From G963678095 sp963678095 (GTDB taxonomy: Bacteria; Bacillota; Negativicutes; Selenomonadales; Selenomonadaceae), in assembly GCA_963678095.2 (NCBI GenBank), contig OY782746.1, positions 2,046,001 to 2,110,000 of the forward strand: a stretch of 64,000 nt of DNA, written 5' to 3'. A program made the position numbers and the translations under genes. Positions 16,033-23,066 of the stretch are shown in pieces; within the stretch, counting starts at the first letter, position 1, and every line of letters starts with the position of its first letter. The notes under the pieces were generated by a model, which saw only the letters and a list, made by a program, of their open reading frames with translations, ran no database searches and was not told the origin of the DNA.

Positions 16033-16980
16033 TCATGTGATAAATTTATACCGTTTTTTGTGCCTCTTTTGTGAAAAATAATCAATGAGCTTACTGCTAT
16101 TAGCGGTTAGTATAGCACTTATGATCAGCAGTCCGCCCACAATCTGACTTGGATATATTGTTTCGCCGAGGACCAGAAAGCCGGTTATAACGCCGGTAAC
16201 TGGCACGAGATTCAGATAAAGTGTTGTCAGGGCAATATCGAGAATTTTGAGGGCGTAAATGTAGAAAAAATAGCAGGCGGCGGAACAGATTGCAGCCAGA
16301 TAGAGAATCTGCCCGAAGGCCTGTAGGGAAAAAAGCTGCCACTCACGAAATTCTGTCAAAGCAAAGGGGATAAGCAGCAATGTACCAAAGATCGTCTGAT
16401 AGGTTACAATGGCCAAATCGGAATTTCTTGCCTGTTGTTTTTGACTGAAAATCGTATAAAGTGTCCAGGAAAACATGGCTCCAATCACGAACAGGTTGCC
16501 GACAAAATTTTCAGACGAAAAATCGAGATTTCCATTGGCGGTAATTGTCAGATAAGAGCCAGTGATGCCGAGCAGAACTCCGAGAATTTCGACCAGACTT
16601 AGACGGGCCCGGAAAAACATCACGCTGAGGGCGATGGAGAGCAGCGGGGCAAATGAGGTGATCAGCGACGCATTGGACGCTGTTGTGAAGCGCAGCCCCA
16701 TATTTTCCAAACAAAAATAAAGGGTTATGCCGAGAAAGCCGGTGATCGCAAACCTGCGTCTGCCAGTGGAATCGAGCCGTGTAGCCGGCTCCAGATGCCG
16801 AAAAACCGGCCAGAGAATGGCTGAAGTCAAGGATAGACGAAGCAGCGCCAGGGTAAACGGCGGGATTTCAGCAATGGCAATTTTGGTGCTGATAAAGGAA
16901 GTCCCCCAGGCAATCATCGTAAAGATGATCAGCAGGTTTGCCATGAGTGGTGGGGAGATGTTTTTAAATAGGCGTTGCAA
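16033..16980 (-). CDS. EamA/DMT family transporter
   Basis: First gene of the EamA-HAD-EamA operon. About 315 residues with ten membrane helices in two EamA repeats; the first begins IAWGTSFISTKIAI, the second ends with the YLNLVPVTGVITGFLVLGE signature near residue 250. A lysine/arginine-rich C-terminal tail (FSQKRHKKRYK) faces the cytoplasm by the positive-inside rule. I place the start at TTG 16980 because AGGAGG lies nine bases upstream; an in-frame ATG at 16944 is a possible alternative. It is only distantly similar to the other EamA protein of the operon, so the pair is not a recent duplication. The substrate is unknown. Confidence 0.88.
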   Translation of the reverse strand: MQRLFKNISPPLMANLLIIFTMIAWGTSFISTKIAIAEIPPFTLALLRLSLTSAILWPVFRHLEPATRLDSTGRRRFAITGFLGITLYFCLENMGLRFTTASNASLITSFAPLLSIALSVMFFRARLSLVEILGVLLGITGSYLTITANGNLDFSSENFVGNLFVIGAMFSWTLYTIFSQKQQARNSDLAIVTYQTIFGTLLLIPFALTEFREWQLFSLQAFGQILYLAAICSAACYFFYIYALKILDIALTTLYLNLVPVTGVITGFLVLGETIYPSQIVGGLLIISAILTANSSKLIDYFSQKRHKKRYKFIT

Positions 16981-17006
16981 TATAAGATTCCTCCTGACAA
17001 ACAGCA

Positions 17007-17040
17007 AAGCCCCGTACAGAAAATCGATTGTACGAGGCTT
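17007..17040 (-). terminator. Terminator of the minus-strand gene at 17046
   Basis: AAGCC-CGTACA (17007-17018) and TTGTACG-GGCTT (17028-17040) form a stem with one mismatch. On the minus strand it is followed by TTTGCTGTTTG. Confidence 0.6.
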
Positions 17041-17045
17041 GTGAT

Positions 17046-17474
17046 TTATTTGCTATCTTTTTCGTTAGCCTTGTCCTTGGCTTTTTGGCGCTTTTCCACT
17101 TCGTGCTTGGCATAGTCAACGCCGAGGCTTTGGATTTTGTGCTTTACCGTCATGATCGGATGCTTGAAAAACATCCGCCGCTGGGAGCTGCTCATGATTT
17201 TACGAAATTCTTCTGTCTGCTTCTTGCCGAAGCAAGGGATTTCACAGCGCTCGCAGATCAGCTTCGTGATTCCGTACGGACAACGATTGATCTTCAGCAT
17301 TACGGTCGCCAGCAAAGCGGTGCATTTTGGACAGAGGGTTTTGCCACCCGTCGGTTTGTGATGACTCTGACAGTATACGGCAAAGGTCTTGCGAATATGA
17401 TCTTTTTCTTTCGGAACAGTATTTTTTATTTCTACTGGTTTTTTCTTTGGCAAAAATCTTGATAAAATTCCCAT
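17046..17474 (-). CDS. Nitrous-oxide-stimulated-promoter family protein (PF11756-like)
   Basis: A 142-residue basic protein with the Cys pattern of the family Pfam calls nitrous oxide-stimulated promoter: TLCPKC near residue 46, then RCPYG and CERCEIPCF near residues 64-81, followed by SSQRRMFFKHP. The paired Cys residues suggest a zinc- or iron-sulfur-binding fold. The function is unknown and the family name comes from an old promoter study, so it should not be read as a role in nitrogen oxide metabolism. The C-terminus is rich in Lys and Glu. The ATG at 17474 is preceded by AGGGTGAG. It is a single gene, with a hairpin after it. Confidence 0.75.
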   Translation of the reverse strand: MGILSRFLPKKKPVEIKNTVPKEKDHIRKTFAVYCQSHHKPTGGKTLCPKCTALLATVMLKINRCPYGITKLICERCEIPCFGKKQTEEFRKIMSSSQRRMFFKHPIMTVKHKIQSLGVDYAKHEVEKRQKAKDKANEKDSK

Positions 17475-17759
17475 TTAACTCACCCTTAATTCGTAATTTA
17501 TAAAAGCCTATAATAAATTGTAAGGTTTATTATAAATAAAAGCAAGTTTTTAGGTGAATTTCTTTAACGGACGGGCTTTTTTCTCTTCGCAGGCGCAGTC
17601 TTTTAGGGAAAATAATGCTATAATAAAAACATTGATGTTTTTTGTTTTTGGGCCACAGGCAAATACGGCAAATTTGTCTGAATGGACTGGATTTTTGTCT
17701 TATATTAGTATACAAAATCCGCGAATCATAACTTTTGGAGAATGAGGAGGAAAAACATA
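17475..17759. other. Intergenic region before the methionine-type ABC operon
   Basis: About 285 bases without a normal gene, between divergent genes. A TATAAT at 17620-17625 and another possible -10 (TATATT) near 17701 could start the ABC transporter transcript. I looked for a SAM-I, S-MK or T-box leader, as expected for methionine genes, and saw none. Confidence 0.5.
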
Positions 17760-17840
17760 TTGACAGGCTATGTCTACTATGATAACATTCAAAACATAGC
17801 TGAAAACAATGTATTTGGATTGGCGGGGTGGAGCGTCTGA
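17760..17840 (+). CDS. Small upstream reading frame, 26 residues, overlapping the next gene
   Basis: TTG at 17760 follows GAGGAGGAAAAACATA, the best ribosome site of the region. It opens a frame of 26 codons (beginning MTGYVYYDNIQN and ending GLAGWSV) that stops at TGA 17838-17840, 13 bases inside the next gene. The next gene has only a weak ribosome site of its own (GGCGGG touching GTG 17828), so its translation may be coupled to this frame. The peptide has three Tyr and four Asn but no Met run, which argues against classical methionine attenuation. I recognise no family. It could be a leader peptide, or simply a spurious frame behind a good ribosome site. Confidence 0.45.
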   Translation: MTGYVYYDNIQNIAENNVFGLAGWSV

Positions 17841-18634
17841 AGAGAGGAAAGCAATTTTTGCTGGCAGCTGTGCTGCTGGGCGTTGGCCTGTTGTTTTTCA
17901 TCGGCTATGGGCGCGAGGCAGCTATTCCGCTGCGAGTCGCGGTACTTCCAGGGGTGCAGCAGCAGATTCTGCAGGTCGCAAAGCAGGAAGCGGCAAAAAA
18001 TGGCATACAGGTTGAAATCGTTGTCTGCCATGATTATATGGAGCCCAATTCAATGTTGGCAGATGGGCAGGTGGATGCGAATATCTATCAGCCCCAAGAA
18101 TTTCTACAAAATCAGATTACGGATTGTGGCTATGATTTTGCGGTGCTGGGGCCGGCGACTTTTCAGCCGCAGGGGCTCTACTCGCGAAAAATCAAGAAAT
18201 TGTCAGAGCTGCCATTGCGGGCTGTTGTTTTATTGCCCCGTGATGCAATCGCCGGTCCGCGGGCGCTGAAGCTTATGGAGGTTGCCGGATTGTTGAAGCT
18301 CAAGCCTGAGCTGGTGCCATCTGTAACAGGCGTTTTGGAAAATCCACTGGACTTGCAGCTGCTGGAGCTGGACGAACTTCAAATGAATACTCGTGGCTAC
18401 GATGCCGATTTGATGGTCATGGGAACAAGCTGCGCGGTCGAAGCGGGGTTTGTTCCACGCCGGGATGCATTGTTTCTCGAGGCAGCGGATTCGCCGTTTG
18501 CAACGGTAATTGCCGTACGGATAGCGGATTTAAAGCAGGAGAAGCTGCAACAATTTCTTCGTGCCTACTGTTCGCTCGCGGTCAAACGGTTTGTGGAACA
18601 GGAAATGAATGGTACGATATTTGCTGCCTGGTGA
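17828..18634 (+). CDS. MetQ/NlpA-like substrate-binding protein, membrane-anchored, no lipobox
   Basis: A 268-residue relative of the methionine-binding lipoprotein MetQ. The N-terminus is KRGK followed by a hydrophobic segment (about residues 9-25), but no Leu-x-x-Cys lipobox follows, so it is probably tethered by the uncleaved helix or secreted. The NlpA domain has the usual HDYMEPNSMLADGQVDANIYQ segment near residue 68 and NPLDLQLLELD near 175. It is about as long as MetQ but only distantly similar to the metQ product 2.5 kb downstream. The start is taken as GTG 17828. It precedes metN by 22 bases. A different ligand from MetQ is possible. Confidence 0.85.
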   Translation: MERLKRGKQFLLAAVLLGVGLLFFIGYGREAAIPLRVAVLPGVQQQILQVAKQEAAKNGIQVEIVVCHDYMEPNSMLADGQVDANIYQPQEFLQNQITDCGYDFAVLGPATFQPQGLYSRKIKKLSELPLRAVVLLPRDAIAGPRALKLMEVAGLLKLKPELVPSVTGVLENPLDLQLLELDELQMNTRGYDADLMVMGTSCAVEAGFVPRRDALFLEAADSPFATVIAVRIADLKQEKLQQFLRAYCSLAVKRFVEQEMNGTIFAAW

Positions 18635-18656
18635 AAGAGGAAAGAGAGGCTGTTGT

Positions 18657-19715
18657 ATGATAAAGTTATTACAAGTTGAGAAAACATATGAAGGCGCAGC
18701 GGGTCCGGTCAAAGCCCTGAAGGGCATAAACCTGGAAATAAAGCGCGGTGAAATATATGGCATTATTGGTCTGAGCGGGGCAGGGAAAAGCACCCTGATA
18801 CGCTGCATCAATATGCTCGAGCGTCCTACGGCCGGAAAAGTCATGGTGGACGGACAAGAATTGACGGCAATGGATGATAAGCAGCTGCGGGCTGTGCGCA
18901 AGGAAATCGGGATGATTTTCCAGCATTTTAATCTTTTGTCCTCAGCGACAGTATATGAAAACATTGCATTTCCGTTGCGCCTTGCCGGTGCCGATGAGAA
19001 AAAAATAAGCGAAAAGGTGACGCCGCTGCTTGAGCTTGTTGGACTAAAGGATAAGGCCGGGCAGTATCCGGCCCAGCTTTCCGGTGGCCAAAAGCAGCGG
19101 GTGGGGATCGCCCGGGCATTAGCCAGCGATCCGAAAGTACTGCTTTGCGATGAAGCGACCTCGGCGCTTGATCCACAGACGACAAAGGCAATTTTAGAGT
19201 TAATTCGCGATATCAACAAAAAACTGCAGCTTACCGTCGTGCTGATTACGCATGAGATGCAGGTAATCAAGGAAATTTGTGACAAGGTAGCCGTCATTGA
19301 AAATGGCATTATTGCTGAAGAAGGAACGGTTCTTGATGTGTTTACAAAGCCGCAGCAGAAGATCACCAAGGAGTTTATCAGTGTGCTCAGCAGCAATGAA
19401 TTGCCGAGCGCCTTTCGGCAGGCACCGGTTTCTTCTGTACCGGTACCGGGTAGCCATCTGCTTGTCAGGCTGACTTTTATTGGTGATTCGGCAGACGATC
19501 CGGTGATTGCCGGACTGATCCGCAACTTTAAGATTGAAGTGAGTATTTTGTTTGGGAATCTTGATCATATCAAACTGACGCCATATGGTCGCATGATTAT
19601 CGGCATTACTGGTGAGCAGCCGGAGATTGACAAGGCGCTGGCCTATCTTGAGGCCAAGGATTTACGAACGGAGGTGATTGGTTATGTCACAAGACATGCT
19701 AGCGTTGCTGATTAA
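18657..19715 (+). CDS. metN: Methionine ABC transporter ATP-binding protein
   Basis: ATPase of the MetNIQ importer for D/L-methionine, bound to the inner face of the membrane. The 352-residue protein has Walker A (GLSGAGKST near residue 37), signature LSGGQKQR near 140, Walker B LLCDEATSALD near 161, and the H-loop LITHEM near 195. The C-terminal 90 residues are the NIL/ACT-like domain that binds methionine and inhibits transport when the cell is full. The ATG at 18657 follows GAGAGG; a longer frame starting at 18609 is not supported. It overlaps metI by 32 bases, so the two are translationally coupled. Confidence 0.95.
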   Translation: MIKLLQVEKTYEGAAGPVKALKGINLEIKRGEIYGIIGLSGAGKSTLIRCINMLERPTAGKVMVDGQELTAMDDKQLRAVRKEIGMIFQHFNLLSSATVYENIAFPLRLAGADEKKISEKVTPLLELVGLKDKAGQYPAQLSGGQKQRVGIARALASDPKVLLCDEATSALDPQTTKAILELIRDINKKLQLTVVLITHEMQVIKEICDKVAVIENGIIAEEGTVLDVFTKPQQKITKEFISVLSSNELPSAFRQAPVSSVPVPGSHLLVRLTFIGDSADDPVIAGLIRNFKIEVSILFGNLDHIKLTPYGRMIIGITGEQPEIDKALAYLEAKDLRTEVIGYVTRHASVAD

Positions 19716-20337
19716 GTCATTGGGAGAAACGATTTATATGGTTTCGATTTCCATGGGCTTGGCTGTTGTTATCGGGATTCCCCTGGGAGTATTGCTCGTG
19801 ACGACTTCTAAACATCATGTCCTGGAGGCGGTTGCCTTTAACCGTGTTCTTGCCGGAATTGTCAATGCGGTGCGGTCGATTCCATTTATTATTTTGATGG
19901 TCGCAATTATTCCTTTGACCCGCCTGATTGTTGGCAGTTCGATTGGTACGACAGCGGCTATGGTGCCACTTACAATTGCCGCCATTCCGTTTATCGGCCG
20001 TCAGGTCGAGACCTCATTAAAAGAGGTGGAGTATGGAGTCATTGAGGCCGCTCTTTCCATGGGAGCGACGCCGGGACAGATTATTTGGCGGGTACTTCTT
20101 CCGGAAGCTCTGCCAGGGATTATTTCCCAGCTGACAACCGTTGTCATTGGTTTGGTAGGGTCCTCGGCTATGGCCGGGGCTATTGGCGGCGGCGGCCTGG
20201 GGGATTTGGCAATCCGCTATGGTTATCAGCGGTTTCGCCCGGAAGTCATGCTGGCAACAGTGCTGGTGCTGATTGTGCTGGTGCAGATTGTTCAGTTTGC
20301 CGGCAATACCATGGCCCGGCGGCTCAATAAAAAATAA
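19684..20337 (+). CDS. metI: Methionine ABC transporter permease
   Basis: Membrane permease of MetNIQ, 217 residues with five helices, the normal size. The BPD transport motif that docks on the ATPase is near residues 118-145 (EAALSMGATPGQIIWRVLLPEALPG). The ATG at 19684 lies nine bases behind GGAGG, inside the 3' end of metN. The gene is followed after 71 bases by metQ, with its own ribosome site AGGAGG. Substrate specificity is inferred from the NIL domain of MetN and the neighbouring NlpA-family proteins; related transporters can carry other amino acids. Confidence 0.95.
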   Translation: MSQDMLALLIKSLGETIYMVSISMGLAVVIGIPLGVLLVTTSKHHVLEAVAFNRVLAGIVNAVRSIPFIILMVAIIPLTRLIVGSSIGTTAAMVPLTIAAIPFIGRQVETSLKEVEYGVIEAALSMGATPGQIIWRVLLPEALPGIISQLTTVVIGLVGSSAMAGAIGGGGLGDLAIRYGYQRFRPEVMLATVLVLIVLVQIVQFAGNTMARRLNKK

Positions 20338-20408
20338 GGGTATCTGCCTGAGCTTTCAGGTAAAATATATGCAGAAGCCTGACTTTTGCAAATTTAGGAG
20401 GAGAATAC

Positions 20409-21221
20409 ATGAAAAAAATTGTCCTGATTTTATCATCTTTACTTATTGCAGCGCTGGCGTTGGCTGGCTGCGGCAGTGATGCCAAACAAGCTGGGGGGGC
20501 CAAAACGGTGCTTAAAGTCGGCGCTACGGCTGTGCCGCATGCTGAAATTTTGCAGGCCGTAAAACCGGTTCTGGAAAAAGAAGGCATAGACTTGCAGATT
20601 ATTGAGTTCAGTGATTATGTTCAGCCAAATCTCGCGCTTAATGATAAGGAACTTGATGCCAACTATTTTCAGCATATTCCTTATCTCGATAATTTTGTTG
20701 CCGAGCACCAGGTGGATCTCGTCAGTGCAGCCGGAATTCATATTGAGCCGATGGGCGTGTATTCGAAAAAAGTTACTGATCTCAAAGCGCTTGCAGATGG
20801 GGCTTCGATTGCCCTGCCAAATGATCCGACCAATGGCGGCCGTTCGCTGCTGCTTTTGGAAAGAGCTGGCCTGATAAAGCTTAAAGAAGGCGTTGGCGTT
20901 AAGGCAACGGTACAGGATGTTGTCGAGAATCCAAAACACCTGCAGTTTAAGGAAGTCGAAGCGGCTCAGGTTCCGCGTGCGCTTGAGGACGTAGATGCTG
21001 CCGTAATCAATACGAATTACGCTATGCAGGCGGATCTTGTACCGTCAAAGGATGCATTAATTATTGAAGACAGCTCCTCTCCGTATGTCAATATCATTGC
21101 CGTACGCAAAGGGGATGAAAATCGTCCGGAAATTCAGAAGCTGATCAAAGCCCTGAAATCGGATGAGATCAAAGCTTTTATCAATGACAAATATAAAGGT
21201 GCTGTTGTGGCAGCCTTTTAA
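20409..21221 (+). CDS. metQ: Methionine-binding lipoprotein
   Basis: Substrate-binding lipoprotein of the MetNIQ system, 270 residues, anchored outside the cytoplasmic membrane. The signal peptide ends in the lipobox LALAGC, placing the lipidated Cys near residue 21. The NlpA domain shows VPHAEILQAVKPVL near residue 43, FSDYVQPNLALNDKELDANYFQH near 67, and NDPTNGGRSLLLLE near 138, all typical. The ATG at 20409 follows AGGAGGAGA. Last gene of the operon, closed by a strong hairpin. This is the canonical binding protein; the protein encoded before metN is a divergent second one. Confidence 0.95.
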   Translation: MKKIVLILSSLLIAALALAGCGSDAKQAGGAKTVLKVGATAVPHAEILQAVKPVLEKEGIDLQIIEFSDYVQPNLALNDKELDANYFQHIPYLDNFVAEHQVDLVSAAGIHIEPMGVYSKKVTDLKALADGASIALPNDPTNGGRSLLLLERAGLIKLKEGVGVKATVQDVVENPKHLQFKEVEAAQVPRALEDVDAAVINTNYAMQADLVPSKDALIIEDSSSPYVNIIAVRKGDENRPEIQKLIKALKSDEIKAFINDKYKGAVVAAF

Positions 21222-21228
21222 AAGTGAA

Positions 21229-21263
21229 AAAACCGGGTTCGCTGTTTTGCGGACCCGGTTTTT
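21229..21263 (+). terminator. metQ terminator
   Basis: AAACCGGGT and ACCCGGTTT form the stem with a G-C-rich interior, followed by seven T residues. A single mismatch lies near the loop. Confidence 0.9.
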
Positions 21264-21335
21264 TTATTTTTATCCTCTAAAATAAAAAAAAATCCGTGGT
21301 AGGCAGGATTTTGCGAAAAAAGAACAAATATAACA

Positions 21336-21364
21336 CTATTACTAAAATTTAAATTTAGTAATAG
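21336..21364. promoter_or_regulatory. 29-bp palindrome upstream of the lysine/ornithine decarboxylase gene
   Basis: CTATTACTAAA (21336-21346) and TTTAGTAATAG (21354-21364) are exact inverted repeats around ATTTAAA. The palindrome ends 48 bases before the start codon, has no T tail and so is unlikely to be a terminator. It may be an operator or a structure in the mRNA leader. Confidence 0.45.
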
Positions 21365-21412
21365 CAAGATAACGCGCAGGGAAAGCTGCGTCAAAGAGAT
21401 AAGGGGAGTGTT

Positions 21413-22585
21413 ATGAAAACGTTTCGACTCACAAAGGAACAGACACAAATTTTGGCAGAAAAGTATCAGACACCAATGCTGACAGTATCACTGGATCAGA
21501 TTGAGTGCAATTACCGTTTTTTGCGCAGGCATTTACCGAGGGCAAGGGTATTCTATGCGATGAAAGCCAATCCGGCCAAGCCGATTTTGGCAAAGATGAT
21601 CGATATGGGGTCAAGTTTTGATGTCGCATCGGCCGGGGAAATGCAGTTGCTGCATGAAATGGGAGTCAGTGGTGAGCGCATGATTTATGCAAATCCGGTG
21701 AAAACAGTGCCGGGACTCAAGCTGGCGGCGGAATATGGTGTGAATAAGTTTACCTTTGACAGCGAGAGTGAGATTTATAAGATGGCGGCGCACGTTCCGG
21801 GCAGCAAAGTCCTGCTGCGGGTGCGAATAGACCATTCAACGGCTCTTGTTGATTTAAATAAAAAGTTCGGGGCAGCGCCGGAGGCGGTTTTGCCGCTCTT
21901 GCGGCTGGCTCGCGAGCAAGGACTTGAAGCGGCTGGGCTTTGCTTTCATGTCGGCAGTCAGTTGACCTCAACTGATCCGTATCTAGAGGCGTTTGATGTT
22001 TGCCGCCGGCTCTTTGATGAGGCAGCAGCCGAGGGCATTGATCTTAAAATTCTTGATATTGGCGGAGGCCTGCCGGTGCCAGCACCTAATATGGAGTTTG
22101 ATCTCCCTGTGATGGCAGCAGAAATCAGCGAGGCGATTGAGCGGCTGTTTCCTGAGACAGAAATCTGGTCGGAACCGGGTCGGTTTATTTGCGGGACAGC
22201 AGTCAATTTTATCACTAGTGTGATCGGTACCCAAATAAGAAACAACCAGCAGTGGTATTTCCTTGATGATGGTATCTACGGAGCTTTGTCAGGAATTTTG
22301 TTCGACCACTGGGTTTATGAATTTGAGAACTTTAAAACGGGAGCCCAGTTCCCGGCGACTTTTGCCGGCCCAAGCTGTGATTCCATTGATATTCTTTATC
22401 GTGACCGACTGACAACGGCGATGGAAATCGGCGATTATATTCTCGTGCCGAATTTTGGCGCCTATACAGTGGCGTCGGCGACTACTTTTAATGGGTTTGA
22501 AATTCCCCAGATGCTTGTCTGGGAAGAGATTAAAGAGATGGTAGAGGAAGAGATCGAGGCAGAAGAAATTGCTGCTGTGAGCTGA
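21413..22585 (+). CDS. ldc: Lysine/ornithine decarboxylase, fold III (Selenomonas type)
   Basis: PLP decarboxylase making cadaverine from lysine and putrescine from ornithine. The 390-residue protein matches the Selenomonas ruminantium enzyme in length and layout: PLP lysine K51 in FYAMKANP, the Gly-rich loop DIGGGLPVP near 215-223, EPGRF near 254, and the active-site Cys in GPSCDSID near 322. Residues said to give dual lysine/ornithine use in Selenomonas (A44, V46, P54) are present, while position 45 is Arg instead of Gly. In Negativicutes the cadaverine is bound to peptidoglycan and helps hold the outer membrane; that role is inferred here. The ATG at 21413 follows GGGGAG. A palindrome lies upstream. 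Confidence 0.88.
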   Translation: MKTFRLTKEQTQILAEKYQTPMLTVSLDQIECNYRFLRRHLPRARVFYAMKANPAKPILAKMIDMGSSFDVASAGEMQLLHEMGVSGERMIYANPVKTVPGLKLAAEYGVNKFTFDSESEIYKMAAHVPGSKVLLRVRIDHSTALVDLNKKFGAAPEAVLPLLRLAREQGLEAAGLCFHVGSQLTSTDPYLEAFDVCRRLFDEAAAEGIDLKILDIGGGLPVPAPNMEFDLPVMAAEISEAIERLFPETEIWSEPGRFICGTAVNFITSVIGTQIRNNQQWYFLDDGIYGALSGILFDHWVYEFENFKTGAQFPATFAGPSCDSIDILYRDRLTTAMEIGDYILVPNFGAYTVASATTFNGFEIPQMLVWEEIKEMVEEEIEAEEIAAVS

Positions 22586-22609
22586 GCGGCGATAAAGTGG
22601 GGTGATTTT

Positions 22610-22807
22610 ATTAAAAAAAATGTGGGGACATTACTGAATGCAGCCGTCGTGCTGCTTGTTCTGGGTGCAGTGTATATTAAGACTTCGACAGAAGGCAGTC
22701 AGGTACTGTTTCGGTCTTCGGACATCTACTTGTTTGCCGGAGCACTTTTGGCATTTCTTGTCTTATGGATGGTTCGACGAAGCCAGCAAAATAGCAGAAA
22801 AAAATAG
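22610..22807 (+). CDS. Small membrane protein, two helices; start codon probably ATT
   Basis: About 65 residues with two hydrophobic segments (LLNAAVVLLVLGAVYI and IYLFAGALLAFLVLWMV) and a basic C-terminus RRSQQNSRKK. I recognise no family. The only well-placed ribosome site, GGGGTGA at 22599-22605, is spaced for ATT at 22610, which would give an N-terminus M-KKN before the first helix. The nearest usual codon in frame is GTG at 22622, 16 bases from that site and probably too far. The gene lies 25 bases after the decarboxylase gene and before a hairpin, so the two are likely co-transcribed. Confidence 0.6.
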   Translation: MKKNVGTLLNAAVVLLVLGAVYIKTSTEGSQVLFRSSDIYLFAGALLAFLVLWMVRRSQQNSRKK

Positions 22808-22817
22808 CTTTACTAAT

Positions 22818-22866
22818 AAAACGGTGGATAACTCGCTCTTTTGAGAAAGTTATCCACCGTTTTATA
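22818..22866 (+). terminator. Terminator-like hairpin containing two imperfect DnaA boxes
   Basis: AAAACGGTGGATAAC (22818-22832) pairs perfectly with GTTATCCACCGTTTT (22849-22863), followed by ATACAC. Each arm carries TTATCCACC, one base from the DnaA consensus. Confidence 0.7.
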
Positions 22867-22960
22867 CACAAAGAGCACAGACTTGTGGATAAGTATTCGT
22901 ACAGACAGGAGTTTTATTGAAAAAACAGGAGGATTGCTTGTGGATAAATGTTTATCCACA
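22823..22960. other. Cluster of six DnaA-box sequences
   Basis: Four sites match the consensus TTATNCACA exactly: TTATACACA at 22862-22870 and TTATCCACA at 22952-22960 on the plus strand, and the same box on the minus strand at 22884-22892 and 22939-22947. Two more, at 22823-22831 (minus) and 22850-22858 (plus), differ at the last base. Six boxes in 138 bases is far above chance. The cluster lies just before the degS-like promoter and in the chromosome part that is origin-proximal in Bacillus. dnaA and dnaN are not in the window, so it may be a DnaA-titration or regulatory cluster and not oriC itself. Confidence 0.7.
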
Positions 22961-22975
22961 AGCAATCCTCCTGTT
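22924..22975. repeat. Perfect 25-bp inverted repeat with 2-base loop
   Basis: The arms at 22924-22948 and 22951-22975 are exact complements, separated by TG. Each arm holds AGGAGG and a DnaA box. No T run follows, so it is not a typical terminator, and it ends at the edge of the next promoter's -35 (TTGATA at 22974). Confidence 0.9.
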
Positions 22976-23001
22976 GATAACTTGGCATGATAAAATATTA
23001 T
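22974..23001 (+). promoter_or_regulatory. Promoter of the DegS-like kinase gene
   Basis: TTGATA (22974-22979), a 16-base spacer and TATTAT (22996-23001). The -35 overlaps the last bases of the inverted repeat, so DnaA bound there would meet RNA polymerase. Confidence 0.55.
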
Positions 23002-23066
23002 TTGCGTTGCGACGAGATGCAGGGTAAAATCACAGTAGAAAAGCCATGAGGAGGAACGGTCAAAGC

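Noticed and set aside
17475..17759. SAM riboswitch or methionine T-box before the metNIQ operon
   Set aside because: I looked for the conserved SAM-I core and the GGGTGGNACCGCG box; neither is present.
18530..19525. 331-codon minus-strand frame opposite metN
   Set aside because: The plus strand encodes an intact MetN with all ATPase motifs; the opposite product is Ser-rich without family features.
22818..23001. Calling the DnaA-box cluster oriC
   Set aside because: dnaA, dnaN and an obvious unwinding element with DnaA-trio repeats are not seen; only the box cluster is supported.
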